Shown in pieces: positions 22,398 to 33,375 of a stretch of 64,000 nucleotides of DNA. The notes beneath the pieces are model-generated. The model was given only the letters and a program-made list of their open reading frames with translations. It searched no databases and was not told where the DNA came from. The position numbers and the translations under genes are program-made. Each line of letters begins with the position of its first letter. Positions within the stretch are counted from its first letter, which is position 1. The stretch is taken from NCBI RefSeq assembly GCF_019279795.1, contig NC_056743.1, positions 1,784,166,466 through 1,784,230,465 on the forward strand, written 5' to 3'. The DNA comes from Protopterus annectens. Lineage: Eukaryota; Chordata; Ceratodontiformes; Protopteridae.

Positions 22398-23478
22398 TTA
22401 TAGTTATATTCATATTTATATATTTATACTTATATATTTATATTTATATTTATATATTTATGTATTTATATTTATATATATTTATAACTATATACTTACA
22501 GTTGTATTGTTATGGACTTGTTTACTACATTATATACTATTATAATTAAATAGTATTTTAAAATTTGTAATTTAAAATCTAATTTAAAACATTATTCTTA
22601 TTAGGTTCTTAAATATTGAATATTAATGAATTATTTAATATTTATTATAAGTTTATATTTATTATTAGTACACTTTTACACTTAGATTTAACTTATGAGT
22701 AATAAATTGAATGAATGAATACACATATACGTATTCTCGAGTGATGGTGTTAGGTTTTATATTTTTAAAGAAGACCCCCAATTTTAGGTTATTTTTAGAT
22801 CTTAAAATTAATACATGAATTAGTAATACAACATTTAGATATAAAGTGTCGGTGTCATTCCTGTATAGAAGTAAAGGCAATAGGACCTAAGCGAGATTAA
22901 ATTAAATATTTTATTATTACCAGATTATTGATTAATAACACATTTTACCAAGTCAGGTTGTGTGTTCTGATTTAATACTACGGTACATTTTTGTTTCTGC
23001 TATTAAATATACAAACACATTTTTGTTTTAATGGATTCTTTCAGAAAGAATGTAAATTACATATGTTCTTGGTTTGTTTTAATACTTTGTTCTATAACTG
23101 TGGGAGGTGGATTAATTTAACTATTTGTTAATGAATTGATTGATTGACAATTTACGTTTTAATTGATTACCACTATATGGTTGGGAGGGTGGCCTAATGG
23201 TTAAGGTGTTTGCCTTACAAACACAAGGTGCAGGGTTTGAGTCTCACAAGGAATAATTGGCTAGGCTTAAAATGACCCATAAGGGCAGTTAGCCTAGTAC
23301 TAATCTATTTCTATTTCTATTTCTATAAGAAGCTTGTATGAACTACACTTGTTTGTTTTTCTTCTGAAGACGTTAGCGATATTTTCGCAACGAAAAGTGT
23401 ATGTTAACTATCGCACTTAAAGTGAGGACTGTGAATAAAGTATCCGTGGAATTTGTAGACATCTCGGGTTGCTGGTTC
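22398..23478 (+). repeat. PLE3 right arm, interrupted by a SINE
   Basis: Mirror image of 21201-22137, ending CATCTCGGGTTGCTGGTTC. A SINE of about 148 bp splits it at 23179-23326; removing it restores the arm match (CCACTATA joined to TAAGAAGCTTG). Confidence 0.85.
23179..23326 (+). mobile_element. tRNA-derived SINE with CR1-type 3' end
   Basis: The head is tRNA-like, with an A-box-like stretch TGGCCTAATGGTTAAGG (about 23190) and a B-box GGTTTGAGTCT (about 23234). The tail has GGCTAGGCTTAAAATG and GGGCAGTTAGCCTAGTACTA, the same hairpin as the CR1 copies here, then CTATTT repeats. It was probably mobilised by CR1 machinery. It is younger than the PLE3 palindrome because it lies in only one arm. 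Confidence 0.82.
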
Positions 23479-23539
23479 GTTTTTTCCTAGTTTGTTTTTT
23501 CTGCATTTTCATTCAAAGATCTATGCAAATGAAGCAGCA

Positions 23540-23606
23540 TAGCAATAATGTAGTTGGCAGAGCATTCACCTTACGAGCAGGCATTCCCGGTTCAAGTCCC
23601 ACTGCA
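23540..23606 (+). repeat. tRNA-like sequence (SINE head or tRNA relic)
   Basis: TAGTTGGCAGAGCATTC resembles an A box, and GGTTCAAGTCC (23589-23599) is a good B box. No acceptor stem partner is evident, so it is not called a functional tRNA. Confidence 0.5.
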
Positions 23607-23740
23607 GCAGACTCCATTTTCCATGGCAAAGCACATTATAAGTAATATTTATGTTGCATAATCCACTAAATAACATATTTTTATAAACTGGAGTACTGCA
23701 GTAAATGCACATGTGAGGTGTCAGTGTCATAATGAATAAG

Positions 23741-24100
23741 GCACTAGTAAGCAGGTTTAAGCACAAATAAGCAGTAGTAAGCATATTTATACACTAGTAA
23801 GTGGGCTTAAGCCCGTTTGAGCAGTGGTAAGCAATGCCTACTCTGGTTAAGCAGTTCTAAAGCTAAGTCTCTGTAAGCAGATGTAACGGCAGGTTAGCAT
23901 TGCTTAACGTCACGCAAACCCGTGCAAACCCACTTACAAATGGTCAAAAGTGCCTTAATCACTCTGTATCGAATGGCCCTTGTTCTGCTCACCAACAAAA
24001 TAAACAGCCATGCAGGTCTCCATCCCAGGATCCTATGCACCATAGTCACAGTAGTTAACCACCAAGCCATCAAAGAAGTACAGAAGAATGAGACATCAGC
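23741..24100. repeat. TAAGCA-rich direct repeat, upstream copy
   Basis: This block has about seven TAAGCA and one TGCTTA within about 165 bp. It then continues with a segment ending in a tRNA-like stretch on the minus strand. A copy lies at 33376-33705, beyond the last recognised Myb exon; both share GTAAGCAATGCCTAC, the CACTCTGTATC stretch and CCTTGTTCTGC. More TAAGCA motifs lie at 24380-24500, just before the Myb gene. Confidence 0.7.
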
Positions 24101-24623
24101 AAACAAGTCTTCACCATAGTAAAACCAAACTGAACCTGTGAAAGGAATCAGTATACAGTCATATGTTCCATAACCCACTACATAACATAAATATGTGAAA
24201 TGGAGTACAGCAGTAAGCCCAGAAGTGAGGTGTAATTGTAATAGAGTGTTGAAGTCCCCAATAAAACACAAGGACCTCATAGAGTGTTCATACACATTAA
24301 TCATGGATACCAGGCAGATATATAAGATGAAATGAATAAGAAATCAATGCCAAAAAGGAAATATAATGCAAAGTCTAATGTAAGCAATGCTAAGCATTGC
24401 ACAGGTCACCATAGGAGGTGTAAGCAATGTGGAGACCAGCTAACTCATTGTGCCCAGTGGTATACCCCTTTAAACAATGCCAGCCTTAGGTAAGCAGGTT
24501 TGCTCATAGCTTAGTCTTTTCAAAACTGGCCAGTCACAGAAATGTGTGGGAAATCGGCCCTATTTAAACCCAATAGATAGGAATACATCTCATAACTGGT
24601 TGTAGCTTCCCCTTGCAGGCACT
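24101..24623. promoter_or_regulatory. Putative upstream region of the Harbinger Myb gene
   Basis: No coding frame fits here. It holds several TAAGC motifs (24380-24500) and the A/T-rich CCCTATTTAAACCC (about 24558), which could serve as a TATA-type element about 65 bp before the first ATG at 24624. This is position-based inference only. Confidence 0.35.
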
Positions 24624-24927
24624 ATGGCAGTACGATGAGAAGGTGTGCACTTCTGGGTGCAGCGCTGGTGCATCCAGGAGTCCAAGGTCATGGCAGGACT
24701 CCTAGTTAAAGACCATAATCAGAGACTGCTGCAGGGCCAGTACCAGGGCTCCCAATATAAGGCAGAGGCCTGGGACCATCTTGCTCGTGACCTCACCAAT
24801 GCCACTGGCATACCCCGAACTGATGAGCAGGTCAGGCACCACTATGCCGACCTGAAGCAGCGTAAGAAGGACCTCTTGGAGGAGTGGCTCCAAGAGGCTA
24901 GAGTGGCAGGGGATGTTCCAGTCGTGT
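24624..24927 (+). CDS. Harbinger Myb/SANT-like protein, first exon
   Basis: DNA-binding partner protein of the transposon. The frame running from 24645 gives VMAGLLVKDHNQRLLQGQY, AEAWDHLARDLTNATGI, then EQVRHHYADLKQRKKDLLEE. This is the trihelix/Myb-like pattern of Harbinger ORF proteins (regulator of transposase import and end binding in studied members). The ATG at 24624 is in frame but a TGA at 24636 intervenes, so the true start is unclear or decayed. The exon ends at a good donor, GTAAGT (24928). Joined to an acceptor at 25018 the frame stays open (GDVPVV then SAVEWVANQEAHISHLARL), which supports real splicing. The first helix has several Trp (HFWVQRW). Confidence 0.7.
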
Positions 24928-25018
24928 GTAAGTATCACACCAGTATGTGTGTAATAATTGCCAGCTCAGGTATATCATGGATAGGTATGGCTAAATATTC
25001 CTCTTATGTCCCGCACAG

Positions 25019-25087
25019 CTGCAGTGGAGTGGGTTGCAAACCAGGAGGCCCACATCAGTCACCTGGCGAGGTTGTGATGCGAGACAG
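25019..25087 (+). CDS. Harbinger Myb-like protein, second exon
   Basis: It is bounded by an acceptor (CCGCACAG, ends 25018) and a donor (ACAG|GTCAGT at 25088). At 69 bp it keeps the phase. The peptide is AVEWVANQEAHISHLARL, probably helical. A TGA near 25074 interrupts it, where CGA would read through, so the gene is probably decayed. Confidence 0.55.
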
Positions 25088-25404
25088 GTCAGTAATACTC
25101 ATGCATTTACTGCCATAGGAAATAAAACTAAAAGTAGTAGTAAATTAATTGCCTGTATAAAACCTATATTGTTCAAGGCAAGTACTGCATACACCAGAGA
25201 ATATGGCAGGAAGAGTCTCATATTGTTTGTATGTCAATAAAAGTGTAATAGCCTGACAAAACAGGTCTAACTGCTGGACTGCATGTGTATATTCTGGTAT
25301 CATATGGTAATGTAGATTTGCAATCATGTAATAGTACTGTTGTATTAAGCACTGTTACCCACACTGTGCACCATAAATTGAATGTGTAGGAATGCCTGTA
25401 TATT

Positions 25405-26152
25405 TTGACAAAAAGGCTCCGTGGAAGAAAATCAAACACCTTGAAAATTTATTGGCTTAATTAAACGCTTTTCGTCACCTTCAATAAGGCAACTTCCTCA
25501 GATTACATTCTTAAAAAACGAGGCCAAATAAATAGTGTAACAACAAATCACATGATCATGCCTGAAAGATGCATTGATATGCGGAAAAGTAGTACTTTTG
25601 TTGAAACTTTTTAAAATCTGCGTTTTAAGTTGCTGCTTGTAATCAACATATACAGCACCACTGTTAGCATAAATAACATCACTTCCAGCCATAATCAACA
25701 TACATAAAATAAAAAATCAACAAATATAAAACTATGTACAGTTATACCATCTTTATAACCATAATAAAATTAATAAGGAAATATTTATGTGTAACTAATT
25801 GTTCACTCTCTCTCTAAACTTCTAAGTTTTAAAAAAACATGTTATGTTACAGTGATCATTTAACACAAGTTCAACAAAGACATAACTGATTGTTCATTAT
25901 CTCTCTAAACTTCTAAGTTTTAAAAGACATGTTATGTTACAATGGTCATTTAACCCAGGTTCAACAAAGGCGTTTAATCTAATTTGCCATAACAGTTCAC
26001 ATTCTTCAAGTAGTAGGTTTGAAGGGCCACCTTGAATGTTGTGTTGAATTTGGTCTATTGCTTTAAAAGTAAATCTATGTCCTAAATGTACCATAATATG
26101 CCTAGCAAGTGCATTGTCACTTTTACTTGTGCTTATAGCATAAGTGTGTTCA
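25405..26152 (-). repeat. PLE1 downstream terminal repeat
   Basis: Nearly identical to 29601-30349. It contains a hammerhead-like core on the minus strand (about 25460-25515: CTGAGGA, a stem-loop of roughly 8 pairs, then GAAAAGCG). Confidence 0.88.
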
Positions 26153-26253
26153 TAGATTCTATCTCTAAGTCTACGCTCCATTTTTCCAATGTAAAAAGCT
26201 TTACATGAGGAACACGAAGCAGCGTAGACAACTATTTTTGAATTGCAGTTCAA
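25897..26253 (-). pseudogene. PLE1 GIY-YIG endonuclease region
   Basis: The peptide has KIVVYAASCSSCKAFYIGK, then RRLRDRIYEHTYAIS and NALARHIMVHLGHRF, the GIY-YIG fold as found at the C-terminus of canonical PLEs, where it nicks DNA for target-primed copying. Just upstream (minus strand, about 26330-26270) is a Cys-rich CGCCSMCK stretch, the zinc-finger-like linker known in this family. Part of a larger interrupted RT-endonuclease coding region. Confidence 0.85.
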
Positions 26254-26261
26254 ATTATATT

Positions 26262-27855
26262 TTATTTGGTATTTCCTTTCGTTAATGATAAATGTACTGT
26301 AGTGATGAGTTTACACATGCTGCAACACCCACAGGTAGACATACCTATAAGTTTATGAACACTCCTATGATTTGATGATTCTAGTATACATTTCAAGCGC
26401 ATTCCTCTCCTAAAAATGATTCTAGAAACCTCATTAAGTTTTTCTAATAAGGTTTTGTCCTGTTTAATAAGTTCCCAGTTTTTGTGTAATATAGATCTAA
26501 TAAGCATACTATCTGTACTAAATGTAGTGATAAAGCTGTATTCAAAACCATTAACTGTTTTTTCACTTATTATCCCATTACTGTCCTGGTTATCCATATT
26601 ACCCCTGGGGTCTATAGGTCCAATTTCGTGTGTGTCTAAGCATTCACTTCTACTTAGGATGGGTGTAATAGACCTGTTGGACCTTTTCAAATGTACTTCA
26701 TTAATTATTGTTTCAATTAATGACCAAGGGTACCCTCTTTGTTGGAACATTCTCCCAAGTAAATCGCATTCATCAAAAATGTCGTTATCACAGGACACCA
26801 TCCTGGTGGATCTAATCATTTGACCTTTAATGATAGACCACTTTTGTGGTAAAGGATGTGAGCTTGAAAAATGCAAAAATGCATTGCAATACATGTCCTT
26901 CCTGTTAATCTTTGAGGTATACCTGTTGTTGACCTCATCTTTAACTAAACAAACATCCAAATATTCAATAATGGACACTTGAAAATTAAATGTAAATTTA
27001 AGAAAACTAGTTGTACTGTTGAAGTACTCAAGTAAATTAATCGCTAAGTTTGTTACCTCTGAGTACAATAAAAATATTGTCAAGAAAACATGTATAGTAC
27101 ATAATATTAGACATATAAGTAGCATTGTTAAAGATATAATTTTTCTCCCAATATGCCATAACAATATTGGCAAAACTTGCACCGCAGGGTGAGCCCATGG
27201 CTACACCCTGCTTTTGCAGGTAAAGGTCATTTTGGAAAGAGAAATAGTTGTTGGTAAGAATAATGTCTAACAATACTTCCACTAAATAAATTTCTTGACT
27301 AGAAGCATTTTTACTGTGAAGAAATAAACTGGCTCATTCCATACCTTCTAAGTGTGGAATTGACGTATAAAGTTCTTTCACGTCTATAGTCAAAAGGTTG
27401 TTATGTTTGTCAAACTGCAGGTCATTGATGTTATGTAAGAATGCCCAAGAATCTTTACAAACTTGGGTTTCAGTTGACAAATACTTTTTTAGTATACTGT
27501 CCACCACTTTGGCACACGGGTATGTAATAGAGCCACGACCATCAATCAATAGTCTAAAGGGTGGGTTGTTCAGATCTTTGTGAATTTTTGGAATTGCGAA
27601 TAAGATAGGAATTTTAGGCCATATTGTATTCATGTAGTTATATTGGTTGATGTCAGTTTTGGCTTCTATAAATAAGTCATTGATGTAACCATTTATTCGT
27701 TTGTAGGCAACATTGACTTCATTAATTGAAGCTTTACTGTAAGAATCACTGTCCAATAAAGCCTGTACTCTAGCAACATAATCTATTGAATCAAACAAAG
27801 CTAACCCACCACCCTTGTCAGGTTTGATAGCTCTCACATGTAAAGATTTAAACAT
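26262..27855 (-). pseudogene. PLE1 reverse transcriptase region
   Basis: PLE-type RT. The minus strand shows KPDKGGGLALFDSIDY near the start, then IPKIHKDLNNPPFRLLI, motif A LLTIDVKELYTSIPH (about 27375) and motif B KQGVAMGSPCGASFANIVM (about 27190). The motif C region reads CFLDNIFIVL (about 27080). The segment to 26262 covers the thumb and the linker to the endonuclease. The order and the KPDKGGG motif are diagnostic of Penelope-like RTs. The frame is interrupted. Confidence 0.85.
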
Positions 27856-28254
27856 GTTTACTGCTGAAACTTCTTCGCGTGTAGTATTTTCTACTCACAG
27901 ATTTTTGTTAAATAAACTTTTATAGTTGTTTGAAAAATGTCTCAAGTCTAATTCAGTCATAATTTCAAACGTGTTTAACGTAGGGTGAAGTGGGGGATTG
28001 TAAGCACTAGATACTCGAAAAGAAGAGTTTGTTTCTCCAAAATTACCAAACGACTTTCAAATTAAGCCTTCTTACAAACAGCTTAAGGTCTTTCACTGTT
28101 CAAACAATGTCAAATTGACGACTGGGAACAAATGTGTTCCCTTTTGCTAGTAATTCAACTAGAATTGGATCGATTTCAATAGATGAATAATTGAAAATAT
28201 GAAAGTCACCAGCCTTGTTTTTCACAATAGCAACCCGATGTTGCAAATCATGTG

Positions 28255-29561
28255 TTATCTCCTGCGCTTGTTGTTCCCATGTTGTTTGTTTTTTTGAGTA
28301 TAGTTGTTGAATTTCTTTGGGCTAGCACCAGGGTGAACATCTTTGCGAAAATTTAAGTTGTTCGAGTTATTAGAGTTGTTATTGGAAAAACTTGTTCCTT
28401 GTTGGTTATTATTCCCTTCTTTATTGTTAGAACGAAGACGCTCGCTTTGTCTAACTTGATTTTGTTCAGGGCTAGGAAGAAACTCACCACCCATATTAGT
28501 AGGGTTCAGAATGTTAGTGTCATTTCTTCCCTTGCTAGAGTCATTTCTTGTAGTGTTCCCAGCATCAATGCTTGAAATCACTAAACCAGCTTGAGCCATA
28601 GACGGTTTTGGATATGCTAGACCATTTTCATAAGCTGCACGGTCCCTATTCATTTTTTTAATTTTGTTAAATTTTAGCCTGTCTAGGAGCTGGTCGATGC
28701 TGACAAAGCATCTCTCATATTCATATTTGTACCTACAAAAGTCAACATGAGAAGTGATAGAAGAATTTAACTCAGAAACTTCTTTTGATAGTTGCAATAT
28801 CTGCACGTTGTAGTGTTTAAGCATTAAATTCATTAAGGCAAACCCCTGTTGGTCAAATAATGAGTTTAATTCAAGGTGGAACAAGGAATCGGCTACAAGG
28901 CCGGTGGGGTATAAATGATGTCACAAACCTTTTGAGACAATGTGTTCCTTTATACAGTCATGAAAATAGTTTTGAGCTGTAGCTTCTTTAATTTAACTAG
29001 TTTTATGTCTAGAAGTTTCAACTGCTCAGTTATAAAAGCAAAACCAACCTGTTGGTTATTAGCATTGTCAGTCGGTTGCCCCTCAATGTTGTCATGGTTA
29101 AAGCAAAATTTCCGCATGTCATTAATCCACTCCTGGAACTGTGGGGTACCAATGAGCTCCGCAAAGCCATTCTGTCTTCCGTCTACATCACCAATAGGGT
29201 TGTCACGCCTTACAGGTGGTCTGTTCAGCAGTTCTATAACCCTACTTGAATCTCTAAAATTGTTAACCGGATGATTGTCCAAATCTCCGGTTGTTGGTTG
29301 GATACTGTCATTGCCCGTTAATGCATTACCATTTCCGGCTTGTTGTTGACCCGGTGGAATCGATGGATAGCTGCTATTGACAGTGCATGAAGTAACTGGC
29401 CTCGACTGTTGTGAGTCCAAATGCACAAATAGATCATTTACACGTTGAGGCAAGGCATTAATAAGAGCCGTTAGGTTTAAAAGTTCAGTTTGTGTTTGAG
29501 TCGGGTTAAACAGTACAGGACTGTTAGAACCACTAGCATTTCCAGAAGTCATGAACGACAA
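28255..29561 (-). pseudogene. PLE1 N-terminal coding region, Asn/Ser/Gln-rich
   Basis: Two open stretches (29561-28950 and 28884-28255) encode low-complexity proteins rich in Asn, Ser, Gln and Pro (for example TSGNASGSNSPVLFNPTQTQ at the start). The second ends in a basic tail (QKNKQHGNNKRRR), suitable for nucleic acid binding. A comparable N-terminal stretch exists in the PLE at 62.3-63.2 kb, so it is probably a regular part of this PLE lineage. I do not recognise a domain. Confidence 0.6.
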
Positions 29562-29600
29562 ACCAAAAAACTACTTGAAACAAATTTAAACACTGCAATA

Positions 29601-30349
29601 CTTTGACAAAAAGGCTCCGTGGAAGAAAATCAAACACCTTGAAAATTTACTGGTTTAATTAAGCGCTTTTCGTCACCTTCAATAAGGCAACTTCCTCAGA
29701 TTACATTCTTAAAAAACAAGGCCAAATAAATAGTGTAACAACAAATCACATGATCATGCCTGAAAGATGCATTGATATGCGGAAAAGTAGTACTTTTGTT
29801 GAAACTTTTTAAAATCTGCGTTTTAAGTTGCTGCTTGTAATCAACATATACAGCACCACTGTTAGCATAAATAACATTACTTCCAGTCATAATCAACATA
29901 CATAAAATAAAAAATCAACAAATATAAAACTATGTACACTTATACCATCTTTATAACCATAATAAAATTAATAAGGAAAATATTTATGTGTAACTAATTG
30001 TTCACTCTCTCTCTAAACTTCTAAGTTTTAAAAAAACATGTTATGTTACAGTGATCATTTAACACAAGTTCAACAAAGACGTAACTGATTGTTCATTATC
30101 TCTCTAAACTTCTAAGTTTTAAAAGACATGTTATGTTACAATGGTCATTTAACCCAGGTTCAACAAAGGCGTTCAATCTAATTTGCCATGACAGTTCACA
30201 TTCTTCAAGTAGTAGGTTTGAAGGGCCACCTCGAATGTTGTGTTGAATTTGGTCTATTGCTTTAAAAGTAAATCTATGTCCTAAATGTACCATACTATGC
30301 CTAGCAAGTGCATTGTCACTTTTACTTGTGCTTATAGCATAAGTGTGTT
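29601..30349 (-). repeat. PLE1 upstream terminal repeat
   Basis: Direct repeat of 25405-26152; it ends abruptly within the GIY-YIG region at GTGTGTTC. The hammerhead-like core here reads GAAAAGCGCTTAATT on the minus strand (about 29657-29674). Confidence 0.88.
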
Positions 30350-32040
30350 CAAGATATGACAGGTGTAATGCCCAGAGGCCATTTACTACAACTGAGAGAC
30401 ACATAGACAGTAAACAGGGAAAATGCAGACAACAAAACATGAATAGCACATGCAACTGAGATGTAAGCTGTTGTTTTTTAGCACACACAGCCACGGTTCG
30501 AATCCTGCCAGTGGTAGTAGTCTGCATACAGAATCATACCCCACAACTGTACAGATATGTCCAGAATGTCTAATAAAGTGGCACAAATCTGTTGCCTATC
30601 AACCTGTCCCCCTGGGAAATCAGTGGGATGATCCTAGATGTATAGGCAGCAAACAGGATATACAACTGATTGACACACATCTATGAGAACAAAGCTAGCA
30701 CACTAGCAATTCCCCAATACCTTATGTGACTAGGAAGCCGCATATGTCCCATTTACACCCCAACTTGTCAAGCTGTGGTCAGAGTGTGTACAGTAACAGA
30801 GTGAGATGTATGTGCATAATAGTAATGTGGAATCTGGTACTGTGTGCGGGAACATTCAGGTGGTGCTAATAAACATTCCTCCCACAGGTCTGTCAGATAC
30901 CAACACTGTGCCCAGAAATACAAGAATGATACCCAGTACTGGTACTGTTCACACTGGTATTGTATGGCATTGCGACTGATGAAGTTGCTCTGAATAATGA
31001 GGTGTTACACATCACTATCGCCCACACTGTCCTACAACATATAACTGTCTAGGAAATCTGTATAAGAGTGTTGTAATACAAGGTCAGAATGCAAACGCAC
31101 AGGGGATTAATAAGACAGAAAGCAGATAGGAAATATACAGCAATATCTATATAGCAGACACAACTGTGATGGACAGTGTTTAAGTTGTAGCAGACACAGC
31201 TAGGGTCTGAATCCTGGGAGTGGAAATAGGCTGCATACAGAATCATACCCCACAACTGTACAGATGAGGCCAGAATGTCCAGTATATGGAGCCATATCTG
31301 CTGCCTGTCCCCCTGTCCCCCTGGTAAGTCTGTGGTATGATCCCAGATGTTTAGCCAGCAAACAGGGAATACAAGTGATTGTCAAACATCTATGCGAACA
31401 CACCTGTCACTGTAGCATCCCCCCAAACCCATTAGGAGAGTAATATGTCAAGTATGTCCTATCTACACTCTCATGTTGTTAAGCTGTGACCACAGTGTGT
31501 ACAATAACAAAGTGAGATGTATGTGCATAATACTAATGTGCAATCCGGAATGCTGTGTGGCAAAAGTGAGGTAGTGCTAACAAACATTGCTCCCACAGGT
31601 AAGTCGGATACGAACAATGTGCTGAGAAATACAGACCATTATAACCTGTACTGGTACTGTTCACTCTGGTATTGTAGGGAATTGTGAGTTTTGCACTTTC
31701 TCTGAATAATAAAGTATCACTGGTCACTGTCACCCACACTGTGCTACATAATATAACTGTGTAGGAAAGCATGTATATGTATGTGTCAGGTCACAAAAGG
31801 TGGAAGAGGGCAATATTCTAGATATGTCCCGGCACACCAGCATGTGGTCAAGACATGGCCAGAGTCTGTGCAGAAAGAGCTGGATAGCTATGTGCACAAC
31901 ATCAACTTGGAATCTGGGAATATGTGTAGAAAGAGTTAGTGTTAACAAACATTCCTTCCACAGGTATACCAGGTAAGAGGTGTGCACTGCAGGTAAAACC
32001 GGTTCATGTGTAACGATGATGACAGCCTCATCACTGTCCA
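30350..32040 (+). repeat. ~710-bp tandem repeat with splice-acceptor-like sites
   Basis: Landmarks recur about 710 bp apart: CATACAGAATCATACCCCAC (30524 and 31232), a B-box-like GGTTCGAATCC (30496; changed at 31204), CCCACAG (30881 and 31592) and ACCCACACTGT (about 31020 and 31732). A third, shortened unit has its CCACAG at 31958. The sequence left of PLE1 (25330-25400) has the same end, so PLE1 split an array of about four units. Each unit has a polypyrimidine-CAG acceptor; in the third a GTATACCAG is followed by GTAAGAG, a possible 9-nt microexon. Confidence 0.65.
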
Positions 32041-32504
32041 AACTAAGGCTATAGGGTAGTTTGGTAAGACTTGTAAGGTACAGATAACAACACTGACTAG
32101 GAAAGTAATGTGGACTGCAGGAATATACTAGTTGTTAATTTGCATATTTCTCTCCCCGCCACCATATCTCTAACAATAATCAACATACCCACCCCAACTG
32201 ATATGTAATGACACCTATGTTCTGATAATGTCCAATTGTTTGATAAATATTTTAATGATTCCCGTGCATGTGCTATATTGAATTATTCCAACATTGGTGG
32301 CATGGTGCCATCAATGTACCTGCATGCTGTTCTTATTACCACTGTGGTCCCATATATGCATGTGTTCTGTTTGCTATGCAACTGTTCCGTATCTGGTGTC
32401 TGGGTTAATGGGAATATCTATGCATGCTGTTATACCTAACCCTGGGATGTGTTGACTATTACTAACCCACATATGATGATGAAATCTAAACACTATAGCA
32501 TGCT

Positions 32505-32860
32505 TGGGAAGGCCGGTCCTAGCGGACCCACCTGTCCCACCTCAGCTGGCCATTGCACCGGGCACCAGCATGTCTTGGGCCTAACCTGGGACCTCCCTGT
32601 CTGTTGGTCCTGCACCACCTTTGGGTGGAACCACCTCAGGGGATGCGGCTCGTCACCCCTGGGAGTGGGCATGGACAGGCACCTGTCATCCATCGCCAGG
32701 TTATAGTTGTGGTGCGTAGAGAGATCAACCAGCAGTTTGGTGAGCTTCTATGCCAGCTCGAGGGTCGTGTGTTGCGATTAGAGAGTCAGCCTGGCTCTGT
32801 GACTCAGCCCCCAGCACTGCCACCTTGGGTGGGGACCTCAGTCTCACTGTTACCAATAGG
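32505..32860 (+). CDS. Possible last exon of the Harbinger Myb-like gene
   Basis: An acceptor CCCACCTCAG precedes a Pro/Gly-rich stretch. Then comes VVVRREINQQFGELLCQLEG and RVLRLES, an amphipathic, coiled-coil-like helix. Myb-like proteins of Harbinger elements often end in such a helix (RE, LE.R, LE spacing). The frame stays open on to 33194 but loses protein-like character after about 32870. Which exons join it is not clear, because intervening units are repeated and disrupted by PLE1. Confidence 0.5.
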
Positions 32861-33375
32861 GGGCTTGTGGGCTTCCAATTTCATAACACCTCTCCCCATC
32901 AAGGTGTTTACCCCCCCACATGAGTCATATACCGCCCCTGTATGTGTCTTGTTTGTCTTGTCTGTTAACCTACCCTACCTACCTCCCCAAATATACCTAC
33001 TACCCCTCCCCAACATCCCAGTCTCACCTGAAAAAAAAAAAGGGCAATCTGTTCCCACAAAAAAATCTTGCCCCATACATAGCTGTCCATTTTGCACATG
33101 TACCCACTGGACACATGTAATCTGGTCTAATTGGCATCACAACATATTATTGTTGTCCTCACCTCCCTCCCAGGGGTTTGAGTGTCCAAATTAACCACCA
33201 AATTCAGTGTATGCGCACAACTGTTGCTGTAAATGAAATGGGCAGCTATAGACTTCCCTACACCCTTCCTGCACATCCCTGGCTATTTTCCCTACTGTCT
33301 TTCCCTCTTTGTGTCCCTTTTTCACCACTTTCCTCTCAACCCCTTTTTCTTTTCTTTTAAAGAAATTAGCAAGGG
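32861..33375. other. No recognisable gene
   Basis: C/T-rich sequence with an A-run at about 33031. The open frames here are low-complexity and look like chance. Confidence 0.5.

Larger units (their letters stand above)
21200..23517. mobile_element. Penelope-like element with inverted terminal repeats (PLE3)
   Basis: A long palindrome: left arm 21201-22137, centre about 260 bp, right arm 22398-23478. The arms are nearly identical once a SINE in the right arm is set aside. The centre carries a piece of PLE C-terminal coding sequence in plus orientation, so the right arm is the normal downstream terminal repeat and the left arm is an inverted copy. PLEs are known to carry such inverted repeats at the 5' side. 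Both arms contain a hammerhead-like core (CTGAAGA, then a stem, then GAAAAG). A 15-bp target duplication flanks it. It lacks RT and looks broken, but the near-identical arms suggest moderate or young age. Confidence 0.8.
25405..30349 (-). mobile_element. Penelope-like element with tandem terminal repeats (PLE1)
   Basis: Minus-strand retroelement of the GIY-YIG class of PLEs. On the minus strand the order is: upstream terminal repeat (30349-29601), Asn/Ser-rich N-terminal coding region, RT, GIY-YIG endonuclease, downstream terminal repeat (26152-25405). The two repeats are direct and about 748 bp long. They include the end of the coding region, the classic partial-tandem arrangement of PLEs. 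They differ by few bases, so the insertion is fairly young. The reading frames are interrupted in a few places and the element looks broken. It sits in the intronic tandem repeat of the Harbinger Myb gene. Confidence 0.88.

Noticed and set aside
21652-22880. Two almost identical 71-72 residue peptides on opposite strands
   Set aside because: They are the same sequence in the two mirrored PLE3 arms. No start context, motif or relative supports a gene.
23540-23606. Functional tRNA gene
   Set aside because: A and B boxes are present, but the acceptor stem does not pair and the context is repetitive. The same holds for the tRNA-like pieces near 24050, 30496, 33620 and 36620.
24645-25118. A single-exon 157-codon Myb-like protein
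   Set aside because: Protein character ends at 24927, exactly at a GTAAGT donor, and a phase-compatible acceptor lies at 25018. The spliced model is better.
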